This document shows positions 26,401 through 33,868 of a DNA stretch of 64,000 bases, one piece after another; position 1 is the first letter of the stretch; the number at the start of each line of letters is the position of its first letter. Position numbers and translations under genes: made by a program. The stretch covers positions 90,254 through 154,253 of the forward strand of contig JAIOJA010000040.1 of the NCBI GenBank assembly GCA_019912315.1. Reading direction: 5' to 3'. This DNA comes from Planctomycetota bacterium. Its GTDB lineage: Bacteria; Planctomycetota; UBA8742; UBA2392. Under the pieces are notes generated by a model. It did no database searches. It was not told the origin of the DNA and was given only the letters and a program-made list of their open reading frames with translations.

Positions 26401-28878
26401 TACCGCATCAGCCGTGTGGGCAGCGCCAACAGCAATTACTACCGTCCCGAGGAGCTCGGCCCCGACGCCGGCTTTCCGGGCAGCGGGTCGGGGGGCAACG
26501 CCAACCTGCTGCCTCTGGATGACTATTCCGGGTTGCCTCAGCGCGGCTTGGTAATGGTTGTGGGCTACGCCTGGATCGGCTATTTCCCGCCGGGGACCCA
26601 GGGCATACCGACGGGGGGCGTGAGCTATCCGCGCTTTGAGGGCGGTCGGGTCGGCGACGACGATGACGCTGCAACGCCGCCCGCGCCACCTGCACGATTC
26701 CCCATGCCCCACTTCGGCGGCGCGCTGCAATGCGAGTATGTCTACTATGACGGCATTACCACCGGCGGGCTGAATGTCGTCGCGCGCTATGACGGCGACT
26801 TCAACTACAAGGACCCGGCCAACTGGTGGCATTTCCTCGGCACATATCCGCAGGTTGGTTCAGGTAACGAGCTGATTCTGCCGCAGCAGCCGACGACATC
26901 CCCCAATTACCAGACCGAAGTAAACTGGATCAATTTCTTTTCGCGTGGCAGCTTGGTCATGCCCGTCAGCATAGGCGTCGATGATGTCAGTGGGTATCAC
27001 AACCGCAGCATCGCGCAGATTGACACCGAGTGGCTGTACTACAACAAGGTGTGGGACAGCACCCAGACAATCGACGCGTCGGGCGGCACGCTGACCGGCG
27101 ACGACGACAACTATTTCCCTGGGCTGCTGTTCATCGCGCCCTGGAGCAAAGCCATCAACGCGGGCTGGTATGGCTGGATCAACAACCTGGCCGCCAATGA
27201 CACCCAGGCAATCGTACCGCGAGCGCCATGGCGAGGCGCCTGTGGAACCGGTATTCGCACACACCAAGCCGCGGCGCCGGTGGTGCCGACTTTTGGAACG
27301 ACGGTCACGACCGGCGAGCACGACATCATCACGCTGGTAGCGGGCAAGAACCAGTCGAAAGAACAGCGCCAGATTCGCGTGCACCGCCAGCTTGGGCTGT
27401 ACACCGGCGATTTCTTTTACATGTTCCCCGGCATGATCAACAACTGGAACGTCACCTCCAACGAGTACATCTGCGGGCTGTCGGACCACGTTCCGATTGA
27501 CTACCAGCCCAACACGGGCAATCCCAACAACGCGAACTATCCCTACACCGGCAGCAACCTGTGCAAGTTCCCGACCGGCGAGTTGCCCGTCGAGTTGCCG
27601 ATCACCTGGACGTTCGCCGGGGCTGACTCGCGCACACTGGATGCCGGTACCCAGGGGCAGGGGCTTGTGCATACGGGCGACTTCGATTCGTTCGAGTTCC
27701 GCATGTACAACAAGGGAGACTTCCGTCTAGTTAGTGACATGACCGACACGATCCCCGCCAACGCAGGCGAGATTCAGGTGAACACCCAGTTGCCCCCGAA
27801 TCTGGGGGTCGTTCGTATTGACAACGAACTCGTCGCCTACCGCGCCACGGACGTGCGCCAGAGCACCGTCACGCTGCCGAACGGCACGACGACGACCATC
27901 ACTACCTACCACCTGACCGACATTACCCGCGGGATTCTGGGCTCGCGCGTTGAGGCCCACGCGGGCGGCACGCCCATCATGAACATGGCCAGTATGCGCG
28001 TAGGGCGACCGGACAGTGCGGGCTCACCGAACACCAACTACATTGTCACGACCCTTGGCGAAGAAACCTTCAAGCCCTACGGCTTCATCCGCGTCGAGGA
28101 TGAGCAGGGCAACATCGAGATTATGGGCTACCAGCGCTACAACGAAAGCCAGGTGGCGGGCCCGAACGGCGGCACGATCCGCAAGGGCAACATCACCAGC
28201 GGGCTGTATCACGATCAGAACGCGACCCAGGCGTTGTTTCGCGGCGCCTACGGCACCCGGGCACGATCCTACGACCAGCGGGCGCTGTTCTTCGACCAGC
28301 CGGTGCGCTTCCCGGACTGGTTCCCCGGCTATCACAGTGAACTCGACCGAAACAGCACGACCGACTATGCGCCTTTCCATGACAACGAGCTGCAAGGCGT
28401 GCCTGGCGCGGCCAGCCCGGAGATCAGCTATTTCCAGGGCGCGGCCACGTTCCGGAACTCTGAGTTCCGCCGCTTCCGCTGGCGCATTCAGTATTCGCCG
28501 CTGGCGGACATGTCGCGCCACAGCAACGCCATCGGCGCGCGTCTGGTAATGCGTTTCAAGCAGCCGGGACAAACGATGCCGGAGTGGGACTCCGTGCCGA
28601 CCAACCTGCCGGGCGGGTTGTATTCATTCGATTTCGATCCGGGGCTTACCAACTGTGAGGACCTGGGCATGACCCTGTGGGAGCAGACTCAGGATTTCAC
28701 GCAGATGCGAGGCACACCCAACGGCATTCGCGCCGACCGCGTGGAATGGCGCGTGTATTTCTACTTCAAGCGCGACGCCTTCGTGAACGAGGACTACAAG
28801 ACCACCTTGCAGTTTCACGGAGCAAGCATGGATGTCCACCAGTTCACGCGCGTATTGCGACACGAGGAGAAGCGCTAG
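23491..28878 (+). CDS. giant GspK-like minor pseudopilin with LamG-like and repeated RGxxGT modules
   Basis: 1,795 aa from the ATG at 23491 (good AGGGGA site; ATGA overlap with the previous gene). The leader KRKGAALMMVMVILALLLVL lacks Glu at +5, as in GspK. GspK-like blocks follow: DESGKINLNF (about residue 145) and SININTANGDTLAAVFHGIG (about 448-470), then a helix-hairpin region with ARAIASRIL and a DLDDVLNFL element. A LamG-like sandwich lies at about 695-805. The rest holds several copies of a 60-90-residue module with G-x-V-x-I-x-x-E-x-x-x-Y, then RG-x-x-GT-x-x-x-x-H (for example SGARGTTAGFH, WRGACGTGIRTH, TRGILGSRVEAH, FRGAYGTRARSY). Usual GspK is about 320 aa. Probably a pseudopilus tip protein; no ligand can be named. 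Confidence 0.8.
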   Translation: MNAKRKGAALMMVMVILALLLVLAVSFTFLMSQQQGTSVASLGGEQTRIMTRTGADHAYARLNPRNRLNEFDRWYNTPPADVTLEDDPFIDWYNESYIDLLADFEGWGDQAPLFAGLVDEDGNPLFRIEDPRRRVLGMNVQDESGKINLNFSTPGMIGNLIGSATVAANAPAVGGMYEAIDLTDASFLDPFDGNAGGYVVIDDQLFSYAWRKGNRLFLCTPNANYIGPPPGNAMFVVRSAGREIQTGEFVTVPLAYKLAHYRWLMARNGRPALYNSIGDTRRVADMPRWFTPDPAKGPDDLDGVLEGMDPVTYQWLQENATVVAPTEYFDGGWSYPHVVTWGDMVPWGESGHQIFQIRYDDQLGVQQDYYVPLDPRRPNPQNNIAQWAGLDAGNLIRLRRTDTGRIIFGSVVASIRGNQQGNLGTLYLAVEGEHEINPGEPWIIEVAERASININTANGDTLAAVFHGIGPRSQSSPPIDWISARAIASRILSRTQSGVADDAFTDLDDVLNFLRDLVQEQPPVLTAEQLNAFATQQRYPYARRNQGLITAQFRYDTLDTYMVDAYATRYLPSGGTMARDAFREWVQIGSDREQTYRWFSYPQFQQAMAVPQGNIMQLHASGTENDRLLGMVELPYLHYLADERYVRTWRQAPWTTPQPRDVYAMGVDSQRPEKFYRNIVMAQPTPTSSYQAGDLEAGMFSFWYRPQWQDHAANHYLFDVAEQEYSNRMSMLWWGDRRTAYRMAGKNSGLVMRVKDRTLQEAYTELRFELDPAHFRQNDWYHMSLNWKGTELSHVNLLLDGDQSSTSGGQAIQPVVNHTFRDTNGAWFTLTTNLQDDLEDPRFTPMTQFDIRIDAQDIDGFPDRGVIVIGDEAIEYSGNNGFALTGIYRGPPMWDTSVNPAVPIPGTASGARGTTAGFHPAGSKITVFGYTAPVVRYQQQNNPNQVWRPRFPHLPGTQGLLTSPLGSKGAYRISRVGSANSNYYRPEELGPDAGFPGSGSGGNANLLPLDDYSGLPQRGLVMVVGYAWIGYFPPGTQGIPTGGVSYPRFEGGRVGDDDDAATPPAPPARFPMPHFGGALQCEYVYYDGITTGGLNVVARYDGDFNYKDPANWWHFLGTYPQVGSGNELILPQQPTTSPNYQTEVNWINFFSRGSLVMPVSIGVDDVSGYHNRSIAQIDTEWLYYNKVWDSTQTIDASGGTLTGDDDNYFPGLLFIAPWSKAINAGWYGWINNLAANDTQAIVPRAPWRGACGTGIRTHQAAAPVVPTFGTTVTTGEHDIITLVAGKNQSKEQRQIRVHRQLGLYTGDFFYMFPGMINNWNVTSNEYICGLSDHVPIDYQPNTGNPNNANYPYTGSNLCKFPTGELPVELPITWTFAGADSRTLDAGTQGQGLVHTGDFDSFEFRMYNKGDFRLVSDMTDTIPANAGEIQVNTQLPPNLGVVRIDNELVAYRATDVRQSTVTLPNGTTTTITTYHLTDITRGILGSRVEAHAGGTPIMNMASMRVGRPDSAGSPNTNYIVTTLGEETFKPYGFIRVEDEQGNIEIMGYQRYNESQVAGPNGGTIRKGNITSGLYHDQNATQALFRGAYGTRARSYDQRALFFDQPVRFPDWFPGYHSELDRNSTTDYAPFHDNELQGVPGAASPEISYFQGAATFRNSEFRRFRWRIQYSPLADMSRHSNAIGARLVMRFKQPGQTMPEWDSVPTNLPGGLYSFDFDPGLTNCEDLGMTLWEQTQDFTQMRGTPNGIRADRVEWRVYFYFKRDAFVNEDYKTTLQFHGASMDVHQFTRVLRHEEKR

Positions 28879-28977
28879 GTGAATCGTGGACCGTGGATCG
28901 TGAGTCGTGAATCGAACTTCGCCTTCGGCGAAGCACCGGCGTTTCGGGCCACGATTCACGAACCACGATCCACGAAG
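28879..28977. repeat. heptamer-repeat element C (inverted arms inside the 5' end of a gene)
   Basis: Left arm 28879-28913: GTGAATC/GTGGACC/GTGGATC/GTGAGTC/GTGAATC. Right arm 28950-28977: CACGATT/CACGAAC/CACGATC/CACGAAG, the reverse complement. In the centre CTTCGCC-TTC-GGCGAAG (28917-28933) is a perfect short hairpin. The first GTG is the start codon of the GspJ-like gene. Confidence 0.85.
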
Positions 28978-30072
28978 AGAGGCTTCACCCTCATCGAGTT
29001 GATGGTCGCCATCGGCATTCTGCTGGTTCTGGGCGTGATGCTGATCGGCTTTCTGCGCGGCGCGCTGTCCATGACGCGCACCGGCACCGCACGCGGCGCA
29101 CAGTTCGAGACCGCGCAGACCACCCTGCGCATGATTGAGGAAGACCTCAGCCAGGTGGTGGCACTGCCCGCACACCCGGACGGGCCTGCCGACGACCCCG
29201 CCTTCATTGTCGGTGAGGATCCATTCGGTCGCCAGTTTCTGGCGTTTACTCGCGCCTGGGGTGAGGAACAATCGACCTTGGCCGGCTACGACTCCGGGCG
29301 CGGTGCGACCAGTCAGGGCTACAGCGACGACTTCACCGGCAGCAACCCGCGCGCCGCCATGCGCGCGAGCACGGGCAACATCGAGGTCGTTTACCTGTTC
29401 GAGCCGCTGCTTCACAGCACGCGCCTTTACCGGGCCGTGCGGTCGCCACCGGATGTGGCAAACGGATTGATCACCAAGGTCGGCATGTGGGCCGGCGATC
29501 ACGCGGGCGCGACGGGCGACGACCCGGGCCCGATGTTCAGCGCGGTCAGTACGGGCGGTGCCTACGACCTGACCGGGGCGAGCGGCGCGCCGGTTTCTCT
29601 GTGGTCTCAGTTTGAGCTGGTGGCTGACGACGTGGTCGCCTTCGGCGTTGAGTGCTGGGATGACGAACTGACCTCGACCTGGCATGGGCGTGCGGGCGGG
29701 CCGGCTACGCGCTGGTCCATTGGCGACCAGGTTGCGGCCGGGCGTTTGCCGCTGCCGCGGGCGGTGCGCGTAACGTTGATCGTCGCGGCGAGCGAGCCCC
29801 TGCGTGCGGAAACAATTGTAACCGGTGCCATCGGCGCCAACGACACGTCGATTTACGTAGATGAGTCGGACGGTTTTCCCGACGTAGGCTCGCCCAGCGC
29901 GTACCTGCGCGTGGGGGCGGAGCTTGTGGCCTACGGCGCGCGCTCCGGGCGCACGTTCGGGTCGGGTATCCGGGGCGCGCTGGGCACACGTGCGCAGGCG
30001 CATACGAACGGCGAGCTTGTGCTCGCGGGTGAGGCGTTTCAGAAAGTGGTTCAGTTACCGGTGACGAGATGA
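28879..30072 (+). CDS. pseudopilin, GspJ-like, starting in a heptamer repeat and ending in an RGxxGT module
   Basis: 397 aa. The start is a GTG directly after the previous stop, with GAGGAGA eight bases upstream. The first 33 codons run through heptamer element C, so the leader ends RSTKRG before FTLIELMVAIGILLVL (Glu at +5). A GspJ-type helix region follows (QTTLRMIEEDLSQVVALP). Residues about 314-389 are the same module as in the giant neighbour: SIYVDESDGFPDVGSP, then LRVGAELVAYGARSGRTF and IRGALGTRAQAHTNG. GspJ is usually about 200 aa. ATGA overlap with the next gene. No start codon lies nearer the cleavage site in frame, except a second GTG at 28900. Confidence 0.85.
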   Translation: MNRGPWIVSRESNFAFGEAPAFRATIHEPRSTKRGFTLIELMVAIGILLVLGVMLIGFLRGALSMTRTGTARGAQFETAQTTLRMIEEDLSQVVALPAHPDGPADDPAFIVGEDPFGRQFLAFTRAWGEEQSTLAGYDSGRGATSQGYSDDFTGSNPRAAMRASTGNIEVVYLFEPLLHSTRLYRAVRSPPDVANGLITKVGMWAGDHAGATGDDPGPMFSAVSTGGAYDLTGASGAPVSLWSQFELVADDVVAFGVECWDDELTSTWHGRAGGPATRWSIGDQVAAGRLPLPRAVRVTLIVAASEPLRAETIVTGAIGANDTSIYVDESDGFPDVGSPSAYLRVGAELVAYGARSGRTFGSGIRGALGTRAQAHTNGELVLAGEAFQKVVQLPVTR

Positions 30073-30563
30073 TCCACGATCTACGATCCACGAAACACGG
30101 CTTCACGTTGATCGAAATCCTGATGGCCATGTCCATCCTGCTGCTCGGCATCGTGGGCGTGTACGCGATCTTTGCGGTGGGGCTGGTGAACCACAAACGG
30201 GCGGTGGACAACACGACGGCGAGTGTGCTGGCGGGCAGCGTTTTTGACGACATCGCGGCGAACTACAGCATGTACTACTACGACCGCAACTTTAATGGCC
30301 GCCCGGACCTGTCCGAAGACGGCAACAGCAACGGCGTGCCGGACTGGTTCGAGCCCACCCAGAGCGGGCAACTGCGCTATCCCATTCCGTTCCGGCGCGG
30401 CTACCGGTACGACATTCGGTATGAGCGCAGCCATGAGGTCCCGCAGGAACTATTCGTCAGCATCAGTATCTACTGGCGTGCCGAAGACAGCGAACGGGTG
30501 GAGACGTTCCAGCGCAGCATCTTCATCAAGCACCTGCCCCTGGATGACGATCAGAGCGGGTAG
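30069..30563 (+). CDS. pseudopilin, GspI-like, with two calcium-loop-like motifs
   Basis: 164 aa. A short leader MIHDLRSTKHG precedes the prepilin helix FTLIEILMAMSILLLGIVGV (Glu at +5). The leader is nearly the same as the end of the GspJ-like leader (RSTKRG) and comes from heptamer element D. Residues about 72-94 read DRNFNGRPDLSEDGNSNGVPD, two D-x-N-x-N-G-x-x-D loops of the kind that bind calcium; this is where calcium binds in some pseudopilins and in dockerin/TSP3-like repeats. The C-terminal part resembles GspI (ELFVSISIYWRAEDSERVETF). Last pseudopilin of the operon; start overlaps the previous stop (ATGA). Confidence 0.83.
   Translation: MIHDLRSTKHGFTLIEILMAMSILLLGIVGVYAIFAVGLVNHKRAVDNTTASVLAGSVFDDIAANYSMYYYDRNFNGRPDLSEDGNSNGVPDWFEPTQSGQLRYPIPFRRGYRYDIRYERSHEVPQELFVSISIYWRAEDSERVETFQRSIFIKHLPLDDDQSG
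30071..30098 (+). repeat. heptamer-repeat element D (single arm, coding for a pseudopilin leader)
   Basis: Four 7-base units, GATCCAC/GATCTAC/GATCCAC/GAAACAC, directly after the ATG at 30069. The unit is the same word family as the right arm of element C, which encodes the leader of the preceding pseudopilin. Confidence 0.75.
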
Positions 30564-30631
30564 ACACCATCTCACGACGGGATGTTCACGAGACTCAGCG
30601 CCACAATGATCCATTTCCTGCCGGCACTGCC

Positions 30632-30666
30632 CATTGATCATTGCCCGATCAACGTTAATCATCGGG
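30632..30666 (+). repeat. heptamer-repeat element E (single arm)
   Basis: CATTGAT/CATTGCC/CGATCAA/CGTTAAT/CATCGGG, five degenerate units ending six bases before the ATG at 30672. CCCGAT and ATCGGG inside it can pair. Confidence 0.5.
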
Positions 30667-30671
30667 CTATT

Positions 30672-31391
30672 ATGCGGATACTGCCCTTCATCCTTCTGGC
30701 TCTGCTGTTTACCGCGTGCATGAATGCACCGGAAATCGAGCGCGACAACCTGCGCCGGGGCGCCAGAGACGCCGAGCCCGAACAGCACGAAGCGAAGCGC
30801 GCCGAGTTGCGCACCGTGCTGGGCGGCGGTGCGGACTCCCCGCGCGACGCCGACCCGCACCTGCGCGCAACGGCGGCGCAGGGGCTGGGAATGCTGGGCT
30901 ATGCCGACGACTACGAAGCCCTGCTGGATGCCCTGCTTGGACCACTTGCGGACGAGAACATGCTGGTGCGCATGGAGTGCGCGATCGCGCTGGGCAAGCT
31001 CGCCTACAGCGGACGCACCGACGAGCGCCGCCTGGAAGTCATACTGCAACTGCGCCGCCGCGTCGCATTTGAACGCGATGACAACGGGCGCCTGTTTGAG
31101 ACCGAGTTCCTGGTTCGCTCCGCCATGCTCAACAGCCTGATTGCCATCGGTGGGCGGGATTCCGCGGCCGCTATCCATGACATCGCGTCGCGAATACACA
31201 GTGACCTCGAAAGCACGGAGGCCGTGTTCACCAGCGCAAGTGACCGCGGGCTGCTGGACCGCTGTTTCCAAGGGCTCGCCGCACTGACCGGCGTGCCCCT
31301 GCGCGAGGCGGCGGACAACCGCTTCGCAAGCGACGACCTGACCGATCACATCGACTGGTGGGCAAGCCGGATTTCCGAAATGCCGGAGTAG
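30672..31391 (+). CDS. lipoprotein with HEAT-like repeats
   Basis: 239 aa from the ATG at 30672, which gives a clean lipoprotein signal (MRILPFILLALLFTAC); the frame is open further upstream but that part is repeat sequence. The mature protein contains helical repeats typical of HEAT/PBS-lyase proteins: LRATAAQGLGMLGYADDYEALLDALL, VRMECAIALGKLAYSGR and FLVRSAMLNSLIAIGGRDSA. These act as protein-protein scaffolds. It follows the pseudopilin operon by about 110 bases, so could belong to the same unit, but no direct link can be shown. Confidence 0.78.
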   Translation: MRILPFILLALLFTACMNAPEIERDNLRRGARDAEPEQHEAKRAELRTVLGGGADSPRDADPHLRATAAQGLGMLGYADDYEALLDALLGPLADENMLVRMECAIALGKLAYSGRTDERRLEVILQLRRRVAFERDDNGRLFETEFLVRSAMLNSLIAIGGRDSAAAIHDIASRIHSDLESTEAVFTSASDRGLLDRCFQGLAALTGVPLREAADNRFASDDLTDHIDWWASRISEMPE

Positions 31392-32743
31392 GGGAACGCC
31401 CCCTGAACATCACGGACAAAACCGATCGACTGGTTACCGCGACCCTGCTTGGCGGCGCGCTGATTCTTGTGGGCTTCACCCTCTGGTTGCAGTGGTTCTG
31501 GGCAGGCAGCTCCATGGACATCGACGTGTACTGGGAGGCCGGTACGCGCATGATGGGCGGCGGCGCGGAGCTGTACCAGGAATCGCAAGACCCTGTGAAC
31601 CGCGTGGGGCTTTTCATTTACCCGCCGTTTTTCGCGACGCTGTTCGCGCCCCTGACGGTACTGCCGCGCTGGCTCGGCTATGCCGTCTGGGGATTGACCC
31701 AGCTGCTGCTGATCGCCGCCGGCTTCCGCGGCACGCGACGCCTGTGCGACGTGCGGGGCGGGCCCGCGGGGCGCCTGTTCTATCTGCTGATGGGGCTCGG
31801 GCTGATTGGCGCGATCTGGACGAACTTGCAGGAAGGCCAGGTCAACATGCTGCTGTTAAGCCTGCTGGCCACGGGGCTCTACCAGCTTGAGCGCGGCAGG
31901 AATATGAGCGGCGGGCTGTTGCTCGCCGCGGCGACGCACCTCAAGGTCATCCCGATTGTGCTGCTGCCCCTGCTGATCGCGCAGCGACGCTTCAAGGCGG
32001 CGGGCATGATGGCGGGCGGGCTCGTCGTGCTGTGGCTGGCACCCCTGCTTTACAGCGTGCCCAACTACGGGCTGGCGGAAGGCTTACGGTCGAATATTCG
32101 AATCACGCGGGACTATGCGGACAGGATCGTGTCGCCTCGCCTTGAGAAACAGTCGGCCTTCGCCCTGGGAGGCGCGCGTGCCCCCAACAACGCCCTGTCG
32201 GCCGTCGCGCGCCGCTACTTTGATGACGGGCACAAGCTGTCCCTGAACACGGACGAGCGCGCTCCGCTGATCGCCCAGCTGCCCGAGGGGCTCGTCAAAT
32301 GGTCCGGGCTGGCGGTCGGCGCGCTGCTTGGTGCCCTTGCCATGCTGCTTGCATGGCGGCGACGCGACTCGCGCCTTGCCCGTGCGGGTTCCGTGGGGCT
32401 GGGGCTGTTGGCCGCGGCACTGGCGAACTTGCTGTTCTGGCCGCACCACCTTTGCCTGCTGCTACTGGTGTTGGGGCCGCTGGTTGCAGCCGGTATTCGG
32501 CGCGGCGATCTGCGCCGAGGGATGGTCGCCGTGGGACTTGTGCTGGTGCTGTGTTATCTGCCGCTGCTGGACCGTTTTGCTCCGTTCGACTGGATGGCGA
32601 TCCTCGGCGCGCCAACACTGGGCGTGCTGATGGTGTTCGCGCTGGTGTTTATCCACTTCCTGCGCCGCGCCGTTGCAGAGACGAACGACGCCCCTATACT
32701 TCCCACCAATGAAGAGACGCCCACCGGGAATTCTGCTGCTTGA
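31358..32743 (+). CDS. GT87/DUF2029-like integral membrane glycosyltransferase
   Basis: About 460 aa with some 10-12 membrane segments. After the first segment comes SSMDIDVYWEAGTRMMGGGAELYQ, the D-x-D-x-Y-W pattern in the first periplasmic loop of DUF2029/GT87 polyprenyl-phosphate-mannose transferases, then a YPPFFATLFAPL motif that is also characteristic. Such enzymes move sugar from a lipid carrier to an envelope acceptor on the outer face of the inner membrane. The GTG at 31358 overlaps the previous gene by 34 bases; a CTG at 31403 with GGGGA upstream is an alternative. It overlaps carA at its 3' end. Confidence 0.78.
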   Translation: MGKPDFRNAGVGERPLNITDKTDRLVTATLLGGALILVGFTLWLQWFWAGSSMDIDVYWEAGTRMMGGGAELYQESQDPVNRVGLFIYPPFFATLFAPLTVLPRWLGYAVWGLTQLLLIAAGFRGTRRLCDVRGGPAGRLFYLLMGLGLIGAIWTNLQEGQVNMLLLSLLATGLYQLERGRNMSGGLLLAAATHLKVIPIVLLPLLIAQRRFKAAGMMAGGLVVLWLAPLLYSVPNYGLAEGLRSNIRITRDYADRIVSPRLEKQSAFALGGARAPNNALSAVARRYFDDGHKLSLNTDERAPLIAQLPEGLVKWSGLAVGALLGALAMLLAWRRRDSRLARAGSVGLGLLAAALANLLFWPHHLCLLLLVLGPLVAAGIRRGDLRRGMVAVGLVLVLCYLPLLDRFAPFDWMAILGAPTLGVLMVFALVFIHFLRRAVAETNDAPILPTNEETPTGNSAA

Positions 32744-33860
32744 AGATGGCCGCGCCTTCCGCGGCCGCCTTTTTGGGTCGCTTCGCAGCGGCTTCGGCGA
32801 GGTGGTGTTCAACACTGCCCTCAGCGGCTACCAGGAAATCATCACCGACCCAAGCTACGCGGGGCAGATCGTCACCATGACCGCCACCCAGATCGGCAAC
32901 TACGGCATTAACATAGAAGACGACGAAGCGGATAAGCCGTGGCTGAGTGGCTTCGTCTGCCGTGAACTAAGCGGCATCGTCAGCAATTTCCGCAGCCAGC
33001 GTACGCTTGATGACTATCTGAAAGCGCAAGACGTACCCGCCATCGACGGCATCGACACCCGCGCACTGACTCTGCACCTCCGCAAGCACGGCGCCATGCG
33101 CGGCGTGATCGCTGCTGAGCAGGATGTCGAAAAGCTCCTGGCGGAAGTAAAGGCCAGCCCGACCATGGAGGGCCAGGACCTCGTCAAGGTCGTCAGCAAC
33201 CACGAGCCGTACGACCTCAACACCGGCTACGACTCGGCCTTTGCCGAAGACAGCGTGCTAAGCGCCGACGGCGACCGCAAACTCAAGTGCGCAGCGATCG
33301 ACTACGGCGCCAAGAAGAACATTCTGAAATGCCTGGTCCAGGTTGGCTTTCAGGTGCGCGTGTTCTGCGCCACTGCGACGGCCGAAGAGATTCTGGCCTG
33401 GGGGCCTGACGCGGTCTTCCTCAGCAACGGCCCCGGCGACCCGGCCGCGCTGGATTACGCGATCAAGGAAATCAAAACGCTGGTGGCGCAGAAACTGCCG
33501 ATCTTCGGCATCTGCCTCGGGCATCAGCTGTTGACCTGGGCATTGGGCGGAACCACTTACAAGCTGAAATTCGGGCATCATGCGGCCAACCACCCGGTCA
33601 TGGAGCTTGCGACCGGCAAGGTCGAGATCACCAGCCAGAACCACGGCTTTGCCAGCGACCCGAAGAGCTTGCCCGAGGATGTTGAGGTCACACACGTCAA
33701 CCAGAACGACCAGACGGTCAGCGGGTTGCGACACAAGACCGAGCCGATTTTCTGTGTGCAGTACCACCCCGAGGCCAGCCCCGGGCCACACGACAGTCTG
33801 CACCTGTTCCGGCGCTTTTATCGCATGGCGCTGGAACACGTCCCGACGACGAGTACCTGA
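32709..33860 (+). CDS. carA: carbamoyl-phosphate synthase small (glutaminase) subunit
   Basis: 383 aa from the ATG at 32709. The N-terminal CPSase small-subunit domain is recognised by TALSGYQEIITDPSYAGQIVTMT and GIDTRALTLHLRKHGAMRG. The class I glutaminase domain has GICLGHQLL with the nucleophile Cys and the C-terminal QYHPEASPG with catalytic His and Glu. It delivers ammonia from glutamine to the large subunit (CarB), which is not in the window. The start lies 35 bases inside the previous membrane-protein gene, so the two are probably co-transcribed. Confidence 0.95.
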   Translation: MKRRPPGILLLEDGRAFRGRLFGSLRSGFGEVVFNTALSGYQEIITDPSYAGQIVTMTATQIGNYGINIEDDEADKPWLSGFVCRELSGIVSNFRSQRTLDDYLKAQDVPAIDGIDTRALTLHLRKHGAMRGVIAAEQDVEKLLAEVKASPTMEGQDLVKVVSNHEPYDLNTGYDSAFAEDSVLSADGDRKLKCAAIDYGAKKNILKCLVQVGFQVRVFCATATAEEILAWGPDAVFLSNGPGDPAALDYAIKEIKTLVAQKLPIFGICLGHQLLTWALGGTTYKLKFGHHAANHPVMELATGKVEITSQNHGFASDPKSLPEDVEVTHVNQNDQTVSGLRHKTEPIFCVQYHPEASPGPHDSLHLFRRFYRMALEHVPTTST

Positions 33861-33868
33861 GAGCGCGC

